Shown here piece by piece: positions 39,295 to 46,705 of a DNA stretch of 64,000 bases; within the stretch, counting starts at the first letter, position 1, and each line of letters opens with the position of its first letter. The notes beneath the pieces were generated by a model that saw only the letters and a list, made by a program, of their open reading frames with translations, ran no database searches and was not told the DNA's origin. The position numbers were made by a program, and so were the translations under genes. Source of the DNA: Jeotgalicoccus psychrophilus DSM 19085 (GTDB taxonomy: Bacteria > Bacillota > Bacilli > Staphylococcales > Salinicoccaceae); NCBI RefSeq assembly GCF_000425845.1, contig NZ_AUEF01000011.1, positions 40,686-104,685 of the forward strand, read 5' to 3'.

Positions 39295-40608
39295 CTATAA
39301 TACCATGCCTGCAATGAAACCTGTAATGATTACAGGAATATTTAAAAAGATAAATGTCGGCACACATGTATCCCATATATGATCGTGCTGCCCGTCCACG
39401 TTGAGTCCCGCTGTCGGCCCTAGTGTGGAATCTGATGCTGGAGAGCCTGCATCACCAAGCACGCCTGCAGTACCGACAATCGCAATAATTGCTGCCATCG
39501 ATAAACCGAGTTCTGCGCCCATTGGAACGAAGATTGCCCCGATAATCGGCAGCGTCGCGAATGATGAGCCGATTCCCATCGTTACAACCAAACCGACAAC
39601 CAGCATTCCCATCACGATAAATGCTTTATTATTACCGAGAGTATCTGAAATACTATTTACGAGTGGCAGGACATCTTCCGTCGCTGTAATCACTCCGGCA
39701 AAGCCGTTCGCTGCCAGCATTACCATACCAATATAGGCCATAATTTTAATACCATTAACCAGTTCACGGTCAAGATCAGCCCATTTAAACTGCAGTGACA
39801 AGAAGAAAACCATAATCCCGCCGAGTGCACCGAAGATCATCGAGTCCGTAAAGAACTGGACAGTGAAAGTAACGATAATCGCAAGCGTCGCTGTAATTAG
39901 TGTTTTAGCACTGACAGTTACCCGTTCAGCGGACATTTCACTTTCTTTATTAAGGTATTTCCTCGGTTTTCTGAAGTAGAAAAATGCGATTATAAGCCCG
40001 GCGACAAACCCGAGAGCCGGAATTATCATGCTTGGTGCGACATCATTAAATTCAATCGTTGCCCCGGCATTGGCAAAGCTTGTCACGATTGTATTTTGGA
40101 ATATTTGCCCGTAGCCGAACGGCAGTATTGCATAAGTAAATGTAAGACCAAAAGTCATGACTATCGCAAGGAGTCTGCGGTCCAGCTGCAGCTCGTTAAA
40201 CAGACTGATCAGCGGCGGAATAAGTATAGGAATAAATGCAATATGCACAGGAATTAAATTTTGACTGATCATAGAAATAACGAGCAGCGTTACTATTAAT
40301 GAAACCTTCGCAATCACACGTGCTTTCGTTGTTTTACTTGCATTCAGCAAGCCCAGAATCTTATCTACTATAACGTCGGTTATACCGCTGTATGCGATTA
40401 ATGCAGCAAACCCTCCGAGCAGTGCATAGCTGAGTGCAATTTCTGCACCATTGACGATTCCCCCAGTAAATACACCGATTACTTCATCGATGCCCATGCC
40501 TGAAATCAGGCCGCCGGTCAGCGCTCCGATAAATAATGCTAATATAACGTTAAGCCGGCACAAACTTAAAACGACCATAACGAGAATCGCTATTAAAACT
40601 GAATTCAT
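39295..40608 (-). CDS. Na+/H+ antiporter-family membrane protein (YuiF-like)
   Basis: 437 aa, about 12 helices. SYALLGGFAALIAYSGITDV, SQNLIPVHIAFIPILIPPLI, MGIGSSFATLPIIGAIFVPM and VLGDAGSPASDSTLGPTAGL identify the Na+/H+ antiporter/short-chain carrier superfamily (YuiF type). Members transport either Na+ in exchange for H+ or amino acids; the substrate is not readable. GGAGG precedes the ATG at 40606-40608. It is divergent from metAA, sharing a 129-bp promoter region. Confidence 0.82.
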   Translation of the reverse strand: MNSVLIAILVMVVLSLCRLNVILALFIGALTGGLISGMGIDEVIGVFTGGIVNGAEIALSYALLGGFAALIAYSGITDVIVDKILGLLNASKTTKARVIAKVSLIVTLLVISMISQNLIPVHIAFIPILIPPLISLFNELQLDRRLLAIVMTFGLTFTYAILPFGYGQIFQNTIVTSFANAGATIEFNDVAPSMIIPALGFVAGLIIAFFYFRKPRKYLNKESEMSAERVTVSAKTLITATLAIIVTFTVQFFTDSMIFGALGGIMVFFLSLQFKWADLDRELVNGIKIMAYIGMVMLAANGFAGVITATEDVLPLVNSISDTLGNNKAFIVMGMLVVGLVVTMGIGSSFATLPIIGAIFVPMGAELGLSMAAIIAIVGTAGVLGDAGSPASDSTLGPTAGLNVDGQHDHIWDTCVPTFIFLNIPVIITGFIAGMVL

Positions 40609-40669
40609 TATCTTTCCTCCAAAATTTTAAGTAATTATAATCTTTTCGACTTTTTAGATAATTTTGATA

Positions 40670-40699
40670 TTGACTGTAATTCGTTTTCACTGTTACATT
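40670..40699 (+). promoter_or_regulatory. Candidate promoter of metAA
   Basis: Plus strand TTGACT (40670-40675), 18-nt spacer, TACATT (40694-40699), about 38 bp before the ATG. The leader is too short for a SAM riboswitch or T-box. Confidence 0.4.
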
Positions 40700-40737
40700 A
40701 TATAGTACTACTATTTTTTATTTAAGGACGTGAACGC

Positions 40738-41661
40738 ATGCCAATTAAAATCATCGAAGGTCTGCCTGTTCGAACGAAACTGCAGCAAGAACAAGTATAT
40801 ACCATAGAAGCTTCCCGCGCGATAACACAGGACATTCGTCCATTAAAAATTCTTATTTTAAACCTTATGCCGCTAAAAGAAACGACCGAACTGCAGCTCT
40901 TAAGACTGCTGGGCAACTCACCTCTTCAAATCGATGTCGAATTCTTACATATGTCTTCCCATCAAAGTAAAAATACGCCGACCAGTCACTTGCAGAAATT
41001 TTATAAAACACATGACGAAGTTAAAGATGATTATTTTGACGGCATGATTGTTACCGGTGCTCCGGTTGAAAAATTTAATTTTGAACAGGTTGGATATATC
41101 GACGAACTTAAAAAAGTTACAGATTGGGCACAGACACATGTCTTTTCCCGCTTTTATATTTGCTGGGGAGCACAGTTTGCATTAAATCATTATTATAATA
41201 TCGAAAAGTATACTTTATCAGAAAAATTGTTCGGTGTGTTCGATTATCAAAATATAAAACCCGAACATCCGTATATTCGCGGTTTTGATGATATATATCA
41301 GGTTCCCCAGTCCAGACATACTAAAATTGATTACGATGCATTAAACGATATCCCGGACTTGGAAGTACTGACCTCCAATAAAGAATACGGCCCGGATATC
41401 ATTACATCTAAAAATCAGCGTGACTTATTCATTTTCGGCCACCTCGAATACGACAGAGAAACATTGAAAGCAGAATATGACCGTGATGCAGGACGCGGTA
41501 TGGATAGTACAGTTCCATTCAATTATTATCCAGACGATAATCCGGCAGAAAAACCGAAATTTCAATGGCGCAGCCACGGGCACCTGCTGTTTAACAACTG
41601 GCTGAATGAAACTTACCAGAATACATTATACGATTTAACTAAATTACATGAACAGAAATAA
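40738..41661 (+). CDS. metAA: Homoserine O-acetyltransferase, MetA type
   Basis: Activates homoserine for methionine synthesis. 307 aa. The nucleophile Cys142 is in ICWGAQFALNHYY, with His235 and Glu237 in FGHLEYDRE. Residue 111 is Glu (TGAPVEKF); in this family Glu111 goes with acetyl-CoA and Gly111 with succinyl-CoA, so the product is predicted to be O-acetylhomoserine despite the MetA fold. The C-terminal FQWRSHGHLLFNNWLN is conserved. It complements metI at 46779. Start at the ATG 40738 following AAGGACG. Confidence 0.92.
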   Translation: MPIKIIEGLPVRTKLQQEQVYTIEASRAITQDIRPLKILILNLMPLKETTELQLLRLLGNSPLQIDVEFLHMSSHQSKNTPTSHLQKFYKTHDEVKDDYFDGMIVTGAPVEKFNFEQVGYIDELKKVTDWAQTHVFSRFYICWGAQFALNHYYNIEKYTLSEKLFGVFDYQNIKPEHPYIRGFDDIYQVPQSRHTKIDYDALNDIPDLEVLTSNKEYGPDIITSKNQRDLFIFGHLEYDRETLKAEYDRDAGRGMDSTVPFNYYPDDNPAEKPKFQWRSHGHLLFNNWLNETYQNTLYDLTKLHEQK

Positions 41662-41689
41662 AAAGGACGCCCGCCGGGCGCCCTTTTTA
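41660..41689. terminator. Bidirectional terminator between metAA and chorismate mutase
   Basis: GC-rich inverted repeat centred on CGCCCGCCGGGCG, flanked by A5 and T5 tracts; immediately follows the metAA stop and the chorismate mutase stop on the other strand. Confidence 0.8.
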
Positions 41690-41690
41690 T

Positions 41691-41981
41691 TTAGCATGTT
41701 TTTGTATGCTGTGTATGAAGACATTCCTGCTGTCTTCTTCTGGAGAGCTCCATGAGGTGTTTACTAAACTCCGAGATGTAAGTATCCAGCGTACGATCAT
41801 TTAAATAGGATATATTTTTATTAATAACCATTTTCTCGCGCTGTGCGTCTAAAACCGGAACATTATTTCTGAGTTTATACTCAGCGATTTCCGTCGATAC
41901 TTTCATTCTCTTTTCGAAAAGCTGAACGAGCTGACGGTCTATCTGATCTATTTCTTTACGTAACTCTTCATGTCTCCCCAT
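41691..41981 (-). CDS. Chorismate mutase, AroQ type, free-standing
   Basis: Rearranges chorismate to prephenate. 96 aa all-helical AroQ domain: LRKEIDQIDRQLVQLFEKRM carries the first-helix Arg and acidic residues, EIAEYKLRNNVPVLDAQRE the second, with Lys/Arg active-site residues present. A Cys/His-rich tail (CLHTQHTKTC) has no known role. In many Bacillales this domain is fused to the N terminus of DAHP synthase; here it is a separate gene 19 bp downstream of it with its own AGGAGG site, so the two are cotranscribed under the same leader. Confidence 0.88.
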   Translation of the reverse strand: MGRHEELRKEIDQIDRQLVQLFEKRMKVSTEIAEYKLRNNVPVLDAQREKMVINKNISYLNDRTLDTYISEFSKHLMELSRRRQQECLHTQHTKTC

Positions 41982-42000
41982 GGTTAGCCTCCTATATTTT

Positions 42001-43035
42001 TTATGCTATAACGATATCGTTAATTTGTTTACCTTCGATTTCAAGAAGTACTTTAATCGTATCCATTAGTTCTTTGAACTCTGCAGGTGTCAGACACTGC
42101 TGACCATCACTCCATGCGTTCTCAGGATCTTCGTGAACTTCAATCTGTAAACCGTTTGCTCCTGCCATAACTGCAGCTTTAGCCATTGAAGGAATCAGGT
42201 ATCTTACACCTGCTGCATGTGACGGGTCAACGATGATCGGCAAATGAGATTCTTTTTGTGCCACGGGAACTGCCTGTATATCTAATGTATTACGCGTTGC
42301 TGTTTCGAAAGTACGGATACCGCGCTCTACAAGAACAACGTTGCTGTTGCCGCCGGCCATGATGTACTCCGCCGACATTAACCATTCCTGAATTGTTGCA
42401 GACATTCCGCGTTTTAAGTAAATTGGTTTGTTTGTCTGGCCTAAAGCTTTAAGCAAATCGAAGTTCTGCATATTACGTGCTCCAATTTGAATAACGTCAA
42501 CCATGTCGACAAATGTATCTAAATGATCTGTTCCCATCAGTTCGGAAACGATAGGCAGTCCTGTTTCTTTTTTAGCTTCATTTAAAATTTTAAGCCCTTC
42601 AACGCCAAGCCCCTGGAAGCTGTACGGTGATGTACGCGGTTTGAACGCTCCGCCTCGTAATGAGTTGGCACCCGCATCTTTTAATTTAATTGCTAATTCT
42701 ACTGTGCTGTCTAAGTCTTCAACAGAACAAGGTCCTGCGCAGACCATGAAGTTTTCAGCACCGACTTTAACACCGTTGCCAACGTCAATAATACTGTCAT
42801 CTTCCTGGAAACTTCTGTTCGCTTTCTTATATGGCTTTTGAATTCTGTACACCCCGTCTACGATACTGTATTTTTTGAAATCATTTTCGGAGACTTTCGA
42901 TGTATCGCCGATCAGGCCGATTATTGTACGTCTTTCACCATCAGAACGATGAACTCTGAAACCTGCTTCCTCGATGTTTGAAACGAGTGTCTTAATATTA
43001 CCTTCTGTTGCGTCGCGCTTTACATGAATAATCAT
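42001..43035 (-). CDS. aroF: DAHP synthase, class I-beta, with N-terminal regulatory domain
   Basis: First step of the shikimate pathway: phosphoenolpyruvate plus erythrose-4-phosphate. 344 aa. Residues 1-70 form a ferredoxin-like FL/ACT-type regulatory domain (MIIHVKRDATEGNIKTLVSN). The barrel follows with MVCAGPCSVED (metal Cys), LRGGAFKPRTSPYSFQGLG, KRGMSATIQEWLMSAEYI, VERGIRTFE and IIVDPSHAAGVR. In Thermotoga such a domain gives Tyr/Phe inhibition; this is likely but unproven here. A long attenuator-like leader precedes it (43036-43323). Gene name aroF by family usage. Confidence 0.93.
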   Translation of the reverse strand: MIIHVKRDATEGNIKTLVSNIEEAGFRVHRSDGERRTIIGLIGDTSKVSENDFKKYSIVDGVYRIQKPYKKANRSFQEDDSIIDVGNGVKVGAENFMVCAGPCSVEDLDSTVELAIKLKDAGANSLRGGAFKPRTSPYSFQGLGVEGLKILNEAKKETGLPIVSELMGTDHLDTFVDMVDVIQIGARNMQNFDLLKALGQTNKPIYLKRGMSATIQEWLMSAEYIMAGGNSNVVLVERGIRTFETATRNTLDIQAVPVAQKESHLPIIVDPSHAAGVRYLIPSMAKAAVMAGANGLQIEVHEDPENAWSDGQQCLTPAEFKELMDTIKVLLEIEGKQINDIVIA

Positions 43036-43058
43036 ATTTAACAGCCTCCTAAAATTTT

Positions 43059-43100
43059 TAAAAATAAAACTGCCACTTAACTTTAAAAAGTAAGTGGCAG
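43059..43100 (-). terminator. Attenuator terminator upstream of DAHP synthase gene
   Basis: Perfect 10-bp stem CTGCCACTTA/TAAGTGGCAG (43100-43091 with 43079-43070), followed on the minus strand by TTTTATTTTT. It lies between the promoter and the aroF ribosome site AGGAGG, so it must be bypassed for expression. Confidence 0.88.
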
Positions 43101-43133
43101 TGAGTATAGAAAAATATGTAGAAGTCCCGACTC

Positions 43134-43162
43134 CTAGCCACTTATTTAAAGTAAATGGCTAG
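43134..43162 (-). promoter_or_regulatory. Hairpin competing with the aro terminator
   Basis: Ten-pair stem (one G-U) whose 3' arm AAGTGGCTAG shares AAGTGGC with the terminator's 3' arm. Either copy can therefore pair with the terminator's 5' arm GCCACTT. Next to it AGGAGT/ACTTCT (around 43121-43136) can form a small stem. Confidence 0.6.
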
Positions 43163-43238
43163 ACATTACAAAATCTTCAGCCATCATTGATACAAACAGT
43201 TTGTTTTACGTTTGTACGAATGATGTGTACAAACGGTA

Positions 43239-43295
43239 TCAAAAATAGCTAAAGTAAAGTCGGTTATTCAGTTGTGAAGTTGTATGGGTTAACAT
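43239..43295 (-). CDS. Leader peptide rich in Tyr and Phe at its end
   Basis: 18 codons, MLTHTTSQLNNRLYFSYF then TGA. Four of the last five sense codons are Tyr or Phe (TAC TTT AGC TAT TTT). AAAGGAG lies 9 nt before the ATG. The stop codon falls in the 5' arm of the following compound hairpin, so a ribosome waiting at these codons would hold that arm open. This is the arrangement of classical amino-acid attenuators such as those of phe and his operons in enterobacteria; its use here is inferred. Confidence 0.7.
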   Translation of the reverse strand: MLTHTTSQLNNRLYFSYF

Positions 43296-43329
43296 AAATA
43301 ACCGCTCCTTTATAATGTGTTTGATTGTA

Positions 43330-43359
43330 ATTATATGTCGGGTCATATTAGTTTGTCAA
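43330..43359 (-). promoter_or_regulatory. Consensus promoter of the DAHP synthase operon
   Basis: Minus strand -35 TTGACA (43359-43354), 18-nt spacer, -10 TATAAT (43335-43330). Both hexamers are perfect. The expected start is near 43323, giving the long leader described above. Confidence 0.8.
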
Positions 43360-43402
43360 TCTATTCGTTAGAATTAATTAAATCTTTACATAATTTAATT
43401 AA

Positions 43403-43431
43403 TTAATGTATATTCATTCTTATAGTATAAT
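43403..43431 (+). promoter_or_regulatory. Promoter of tyrA
   Basis: Plus strand -35 TTAATG (43403-43408), 17-nt spacer, -10 TATAAT (43426-43431); GGAGG follows at about 43443 and the ATG is at 43458. The leader is only about 20 nt, so tyrA lacks the attenuator of the divergent operon. Confidence 0.55.
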
Positions 43432-43457
43432 CGTAAAAATACGGAGGCATTAAATAT

Positions 43458-44306
43458 ATGAATATAGCAATTATCGGTTTAGGAAACATTGGGGGATCGT
43501 TTGCCCTTTCTATTAAAGAGAATATCCCTGACGCTAATATATATGCAATAGACATTGATACTGCGGTCATTCAAAAAGCAAAAACTCAGCATATTATTAA
43601 AGACGGTTCAGATGATTTTAAAAACATCATTCCACATGCAGATTTAATTATTTTTGCAGTTTATCCAAAACTGCTTGTGCACCTGCTAAGAGATTATGTC
43701 CCTCATCTAAAAGAAGGCTGCATCATTACCGATGTCACCGGCGTGAAGACATCTATAATAGATGAAGTTGAACCGCTGCTACCGGAACATGCCGATTTCG
43801 TTTTTGGCCATCCGATGGCAGGGCGTGAAAATCGCGGCCTCGAGTTCAGCAGCAGAGAAGTATTTATCGGTGCCAACTATTTGATTACACCCACACCGCG
43901 TAACAAAAAAGAGAATATTGAGTTCCTGAAAAATTTCGTTAAGAAATTGGAATTCGGCAGTATTTCTGTAATTACTCCGGACTTTCACGATGAAGTCATC
44001 GGCTTCACGAGTCAGCTCGCCCATGTCATCGCAATTTCATTAATCAACAGCGATGATGCCGAGCGTAACACTAAAAAATTCACCGGTGACAGTTACCGCG
44101 ACTTAACCCGCATTACGAATATTAACGAAAAATTATGGCCGGAACTGTTTATGATGAACAAAGATCACCTCGTCAAACACATTGAAAACTTCCAGATACA
44201 GCTCGATAAACTCAACACTGCAATACAAAGCGATGACGTTGAAACGATGGAAGAAATGATGCTCGAAAGTACGAAACGTTATAAAGACTTGCACGATATT
44301 GAATAG
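43458..44306 (+). CDS. tyrA: Prephenate dehydrogenase
   Basis: Oxidative decarboxylation of prephenate to hydroxyphenylpyruvate for tyrosine. 282 aa. The NAD Rossmann motif IIGLGNIGGSFALSI is at residues 4-18, GHPMAGRENRG carries the catalytic His, and SQLAHVIAISLIN and FTGDSYRDLTRI follow. Bacillus subtilis TyrA is about 90 residues longer with a C-terminal ACT domain; this protein ends right after the dehydrogenase domain, so Tyr feedback by ACT is absent. It diverges from the DAHP synthase-chorismate mutase operon. Confidence 0.92.
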   Translation: MNIAIIGLGNIGGSFALSIKENIPDANIYAIDIDTAVIQKAKTQHIIKDGSDDFKNIIPHADLIIFAVYPKLLVHLLRDYVPHLKEGCIITDVTGVKTSIIDEVEPLLPEHADFVFGHPMAGRENRGLEFSSREVFIGANYLITPTPRNKKENIEFLKNFVKKLEFGSISVITPDFHDEVIGFTSQLAHVIAISLINSDDAERNTKKFTGDSYRDLTRITNINEKLWPELFMMNKDHLVKHIENFQIQLDKLNTAIQSDDVETMEEMMLESTKRYKDLHDIE

Positions 44307-44317
44307 ATTGATATAGT

Positions 44318-44350
44318 ACACCGGATCTGTTAATGGATTCGGTGTTTTTT
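44318..44350 (+). terminator. Terminator of tyrA
   Basis: CACCGGATC pairs with GATTCGGTG around 8 nt (one G-U), followed by T6, 14 bp after the tyrA stop. Confidence 0.8.
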
Positions 44351-44370
44351 GTTAATTGGATAGGGAGATT

Positions 44371-44487
44371 CTCACCAATGAAACCCGCTCATGTCAGAGA
44401 TAAACCATTACCTCACCAATGAAACCCGCTCATGTCAGAGATAAACCATTACCTCACCAATGAAACCCGCTCATGTCAGAGATAAAC
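44371..44487. repeat. Tandem direct repeat, 41-bp period, nearly three copies
   Basis: Unit starts at 44371, 44412 and 44453; the first two copies are complete and identical, the third is cut after about 35 bp. Each unit starts CTCACCAATGAAACCCG and continues CTCATGTCAGAGATAAACC, i.e. two related half-units of the form CTCA..AAACC. It lies in the intergenic space between the convergent tyrA and guaC terminators. It has no spacers as a CRISPR array would. Confidence 0.95.
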
Positions 44488-44497
44488 TCTGTTAAAT

Positions 44498-44523
44498 AAA
44501 AAAGACCGCATCTGCGGCCTTTC
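44498..44523 (-). terminator. Terminator of guaC
   Basis: Minus strand GGCCGCA/TGCGGTC with a tight loop, followed by T6, 12 bp after the guaC stop. Confidence 0.85.
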
Positions 44524-44534
44524 AAGTAAAACTA

Positions 44535-45518
44535 TTAATATACTTTATCGCCGTTAAAGATTGAGTTTTTAACAACTACATAATCTACTGTACGGATTGC
44601 ATCTAATTCATTGCCGCCGGCATATGAGATAGATGACTGCAGGTCCTGCTGCATTTCAGTTAATGTTGCAGCTAAAGGTCCTTTGTATTCTACATACATT
44701 TTCTTGCCTTCTACGTTCTTGTGTTCACCTTTTTGGTATTCAGAAGCTGAACCGAAGTATTCTTTATACTTCTTGCCGTCTTCTTCATAAACAGTACCAG
44801 GTGATTCTTCGTGGCCTGCAAATAGTGATCCAATCATAACCATGGATGCACCGAATCTTACAGATTTAGCGATATCTCCGTGTGTCCGGATTCCGCCGTC
44901 TGCGATAATTGGCTTAGATGCTGCTTTTGCACATAACCGCAGTGCAGCAAGCTGCCACCCGCCTGTACCAAATCCTGTTTTAATTTTAGTGATACAAACT
45001 TTACCAGGTCCGATGCCAACTTTAGTTGCATCTGCTCCAGCGTGTTCTAATTCTCTCACTGCTTCAGGAGTTCCAACGTTACCTGCAATTAAAAATGTTT
45101 CAGGTATATGCTTTTTAATATGTTTAATCATATCCATTACTCTGTCTGAATGACCGTGAGCAATATCGATTGTTATATAGTCAGGTATCAAGTTCTGTTC
45201 TTTTAAGCTGAGTACAAAATCATATTCTTCCTGTTTAATTCCAACACTTATAGAAGAGATAAGTTTTCTGCCTCTCATTTTATTAATAAATTCACTGCGT
45301 GTTTCAGGGTTGAAACGGTGCATTATATAGAAATATCCGTTTTCCGCTAAATACGTAGCAATCTTCTCGTCAATAATTGTCTGCATGTTTGCAGGCACTA
45401 CAGGCAGTTTGAATGTGTGCTTACCAAATTCTATTGAAGTATCACATTCTGAACGACTATCCACAATACATTTGTTCGGAATTAATTGTATATCTTCATA
45501 ATCAAATACGCTATCCAT
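44535..45518 (-). CDS. guaC: GMP reductase
   Basis: NADPH-dependent deamination of GMP to IMP for purine balance. 327 aa TIM barrel, with no CBS domains, which separates it from IMP dehydrogenase. The catalytic Cys175 is in [20 protein letters not shown], with [20 protein letters not shown] and [12 protein letters not shown] after it. The start is the ATG 45516-45518 ([17 protein letters not shown]), with GAGGAG 8 nt upstream; the frame is open to 45563 but without a ribosome site. Confidence 0.95.
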   Translation of the reverse strand: MDSVFDYEDIQLIPNKCIVDSRSECDTSIEFGKHTFKLPVVPANMQTIIDEKIATYLAENGYFYIMHRFNPETRSEFINKMRGRKLISSISVGIKQEEYDFVLSLKEQNLIPDYITIDIAHGHSDRVMDMIKHIKKHIPETFLIAGNVGTPEAVRELEHAGADATKVGIGPGKVCITKIKTGFGTGGWQLAALRLCAKAASKPIIADGGIRTHGDIAKSVRFGASMVMIGSLFAGHEESPGTVYEEDGKKYKEYFGSASEYQKGEHKNVEGKKMYVEYKGPLAATLTEMQQDLQSSISYAGGNELDAIRTVDYVVVKNSIFNGDKVY

Positions 45519-45581
45519 GATAAAAACTCCTCTAATCCGTATATTATTTAACTGATGTTTCAATCTCGTTCGCCAATAGGG

Positions 45582-45610
45582 ATTATAGTGGTTTTATTTT
45601 CACATGTCAA
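45582..45610 (-). promoter_or_regulatory. Consensus promoter of guaC
   Basis: Minus strand -35 TTGACA (45610-45605), 17-nt spacer, -10 TATAAT (45587-45582), both perfect. The leader is about 55 nt; no purine riboswitch core is visible in it. Confidence 0.8.
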
Positions 45611-45624
45611 TAAATCTGTTGAAA

Positions 45625-45655
45625 ATAAAAAAAGAATCGAAATAAATTTCGATTC
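45625..45655 (-). terminator. Terminator of the MerR-like gene
   Basis: GAATCGAAA/TTTCGATTC stem followed on the minus strand by T7, starting at the stop codon of the upstream gene and ending 15 bp before the guaC promoter. Confidence 0.88.
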
Positions 45656-46581
45656 TAACCTTTGAACATGCTTGCCAGTTTCCCAAAGAAACCTTTTTTC
45701 GGTTCTTCAATCTGCTGTTGTGCAGTTTCGTCATTATTTAGTTCTTCTGAAGATACCGATACAGTCTCTTCAACTGTTTCTTCCTGTGTACTCAAGTCGA
45801 TTGTTCCTGTATTTTCCTCTTTTTGTTCAACTGCTTCATCCTGATTTTCAATAGTTTCTGCTGTTGCAGGTTCTTCTAATGTTGACTCTTCAGGAACTTC
45901 CTCAGCACTTTCTTCAATTGTTTCTTCTATTGCAGGTTCTTCAGCCGGTGCTTCTACTGTAATTTCTTCCACTGATGTTTCTGGTGTTATAGCTTCTTCT
46001 TCAGTTTCTGTGATTTCTTCTTCCACTGTTCCTGTTTCAAATACAGCAGTGTCAGCTTCCCGTGACTCTTCTTCTGTAACCTGAAATGATTCTTCAGTTT
46101 CGTATGCTTCCTCAGCTAAAGAAGTTTCAACTTTTTCATCTGGATTATATTCCAGTGCTTTAAGATCATATTCTTCAAGTCTGTGTACGAGTGTACTTAT
46201 ATTTGATTTTAATTCTTTGTTTTCATTTTGGATTTCATCCAGTTTTTCAAGAACTAAAGCAAGCAATCTTGAAACGTCATTATCCGACATTTTAGAAACC
46301 TGATTCTCACTTGGCGTTTCTTCAAAGTCATCCTGATTTTCAATGATTTCATCTGCCGCAGAGTCCAGCGTGTTCCCTGGGGACTTGGCAATTTTAATCA
46401 TTTCCTGTAAAGCACTCACATCTTTTTTAGAAAACAATCTTCTATTGTGTTCATCTTTAGCAACTTCATAATTTCTGTCTTCAAGTAATCTAACGTATTT
46501 TCTAACGTTCTGATCAGACAGTTCAACCATGTCCGTTACTTGAGCTGTTGTATAGTATATAACGTTCTGTGACTGACTCAC
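45655..46581 (-). CDS. MerR-like DNA-binding protein with coiled coil, acidic linker and amphipathic tail
   Basis: 308 aa. Residues about 8-65 form a MerR/RacA-type winged helix (YYTTAQVTDMVELSDQNVRK, then NRRLFSKKDVSALQEMIKI). About 105-145 is a predicted coiled coil (LALVLEKLDEIQNENKELKS). About 155-290 is an extremely Glu-rich, Val/Thr/Pro-containing low-complexity stretch. The last 13 residues (KKGFFGKLASMFKG region) form a basic, amphipathic, membrane-binding-like helix. The plan recalls RacA, which links chromosome and membrane, though sequence homology over the whole length is not claimed. Start GTG at 46581 with AGGAG 8 nt upstream. Monocistronic. Confidence 0.8.
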   Translation of the reverse strand: MSQSQNVIYYTTAQVTDMVELSDQNVRKYVRLLEDRNYEVAKDEHNRRLFSKKDVSALQEMIKIAKSPGNTLDSAADEIIENQDDFEETPSENQVSKMSDNDVSRLLALVLEKLDEIQNENKELKSNISTLVHRLEEYDLKALEYNPDEKVETSLAEEAYETEESFQVTEEESREADTAVFETGTVEEEITETEEEAITPETSVEEITVEAPAEEPAIEETIEESAEEVPEESTLEEPATAETIENQDEAVEQKEENTGTIDLSTQEETVEETVSVSSEELNNDETAQQQIEEPKKGFFGKLASMFKG

Positions 46582-46705
46582 TCGTATCACTCCTGTAATT
46601 TAATTAACCTTATTATAACGCTTATCGTTACTTTAATCTACCACTTTCTAGTACAGCGCAATGCCGTTACCCGCACTAAGTTATCACAATATTCTTTCTA
46701 AACCA

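Larger units (their letters stand above)
43036..43323 (-). promoter_or_regulatory. Leader-peptide attenuator of the DAHP synthase operon
   Basis: About 288 nt of leader RNA. In order on the minus strand: a stem CGGTTATT/AATAACCG (43304-43297 with 43268-43261) flanking the leader start; Tyr/Phe codons; a compound hairpin (GTATCAA-type outer arms 43242-43236 with 43193-43187, inner CGTTTGTAC arms 43235-43227 with 43217-43209); a second hairpin 43162-43134 (CTAGCCATTT/AAGTGGCTAG); and a terminator (43100-43059). The 3' arm of the second hairpin (AAGTGGC) can pair instead with the 5' arm of the terminator (GCCACTT), giving an antiterminator. The regulatory reading is inference from these seen pairings. 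Confidence 0.7.

Noticed and set aside
40609..40737. SAM riboswitch or T-box before metAA (also before metI)
   Set aside because: Promoters place the transcript starts within about 40 nt of each start codon.
43036..43323. T-box riboswitch upstream of DAHP synthase
   Set aside because: The leader has no recognisable T-box sequence (AGGGTGGNACCGCG) or stem I motifs; the leader peptide explains the features better.
44371..44487. CRISPR array
   Set aside because: Repeats are directly adjacent without variable spacers, and no cas genes are in the window.
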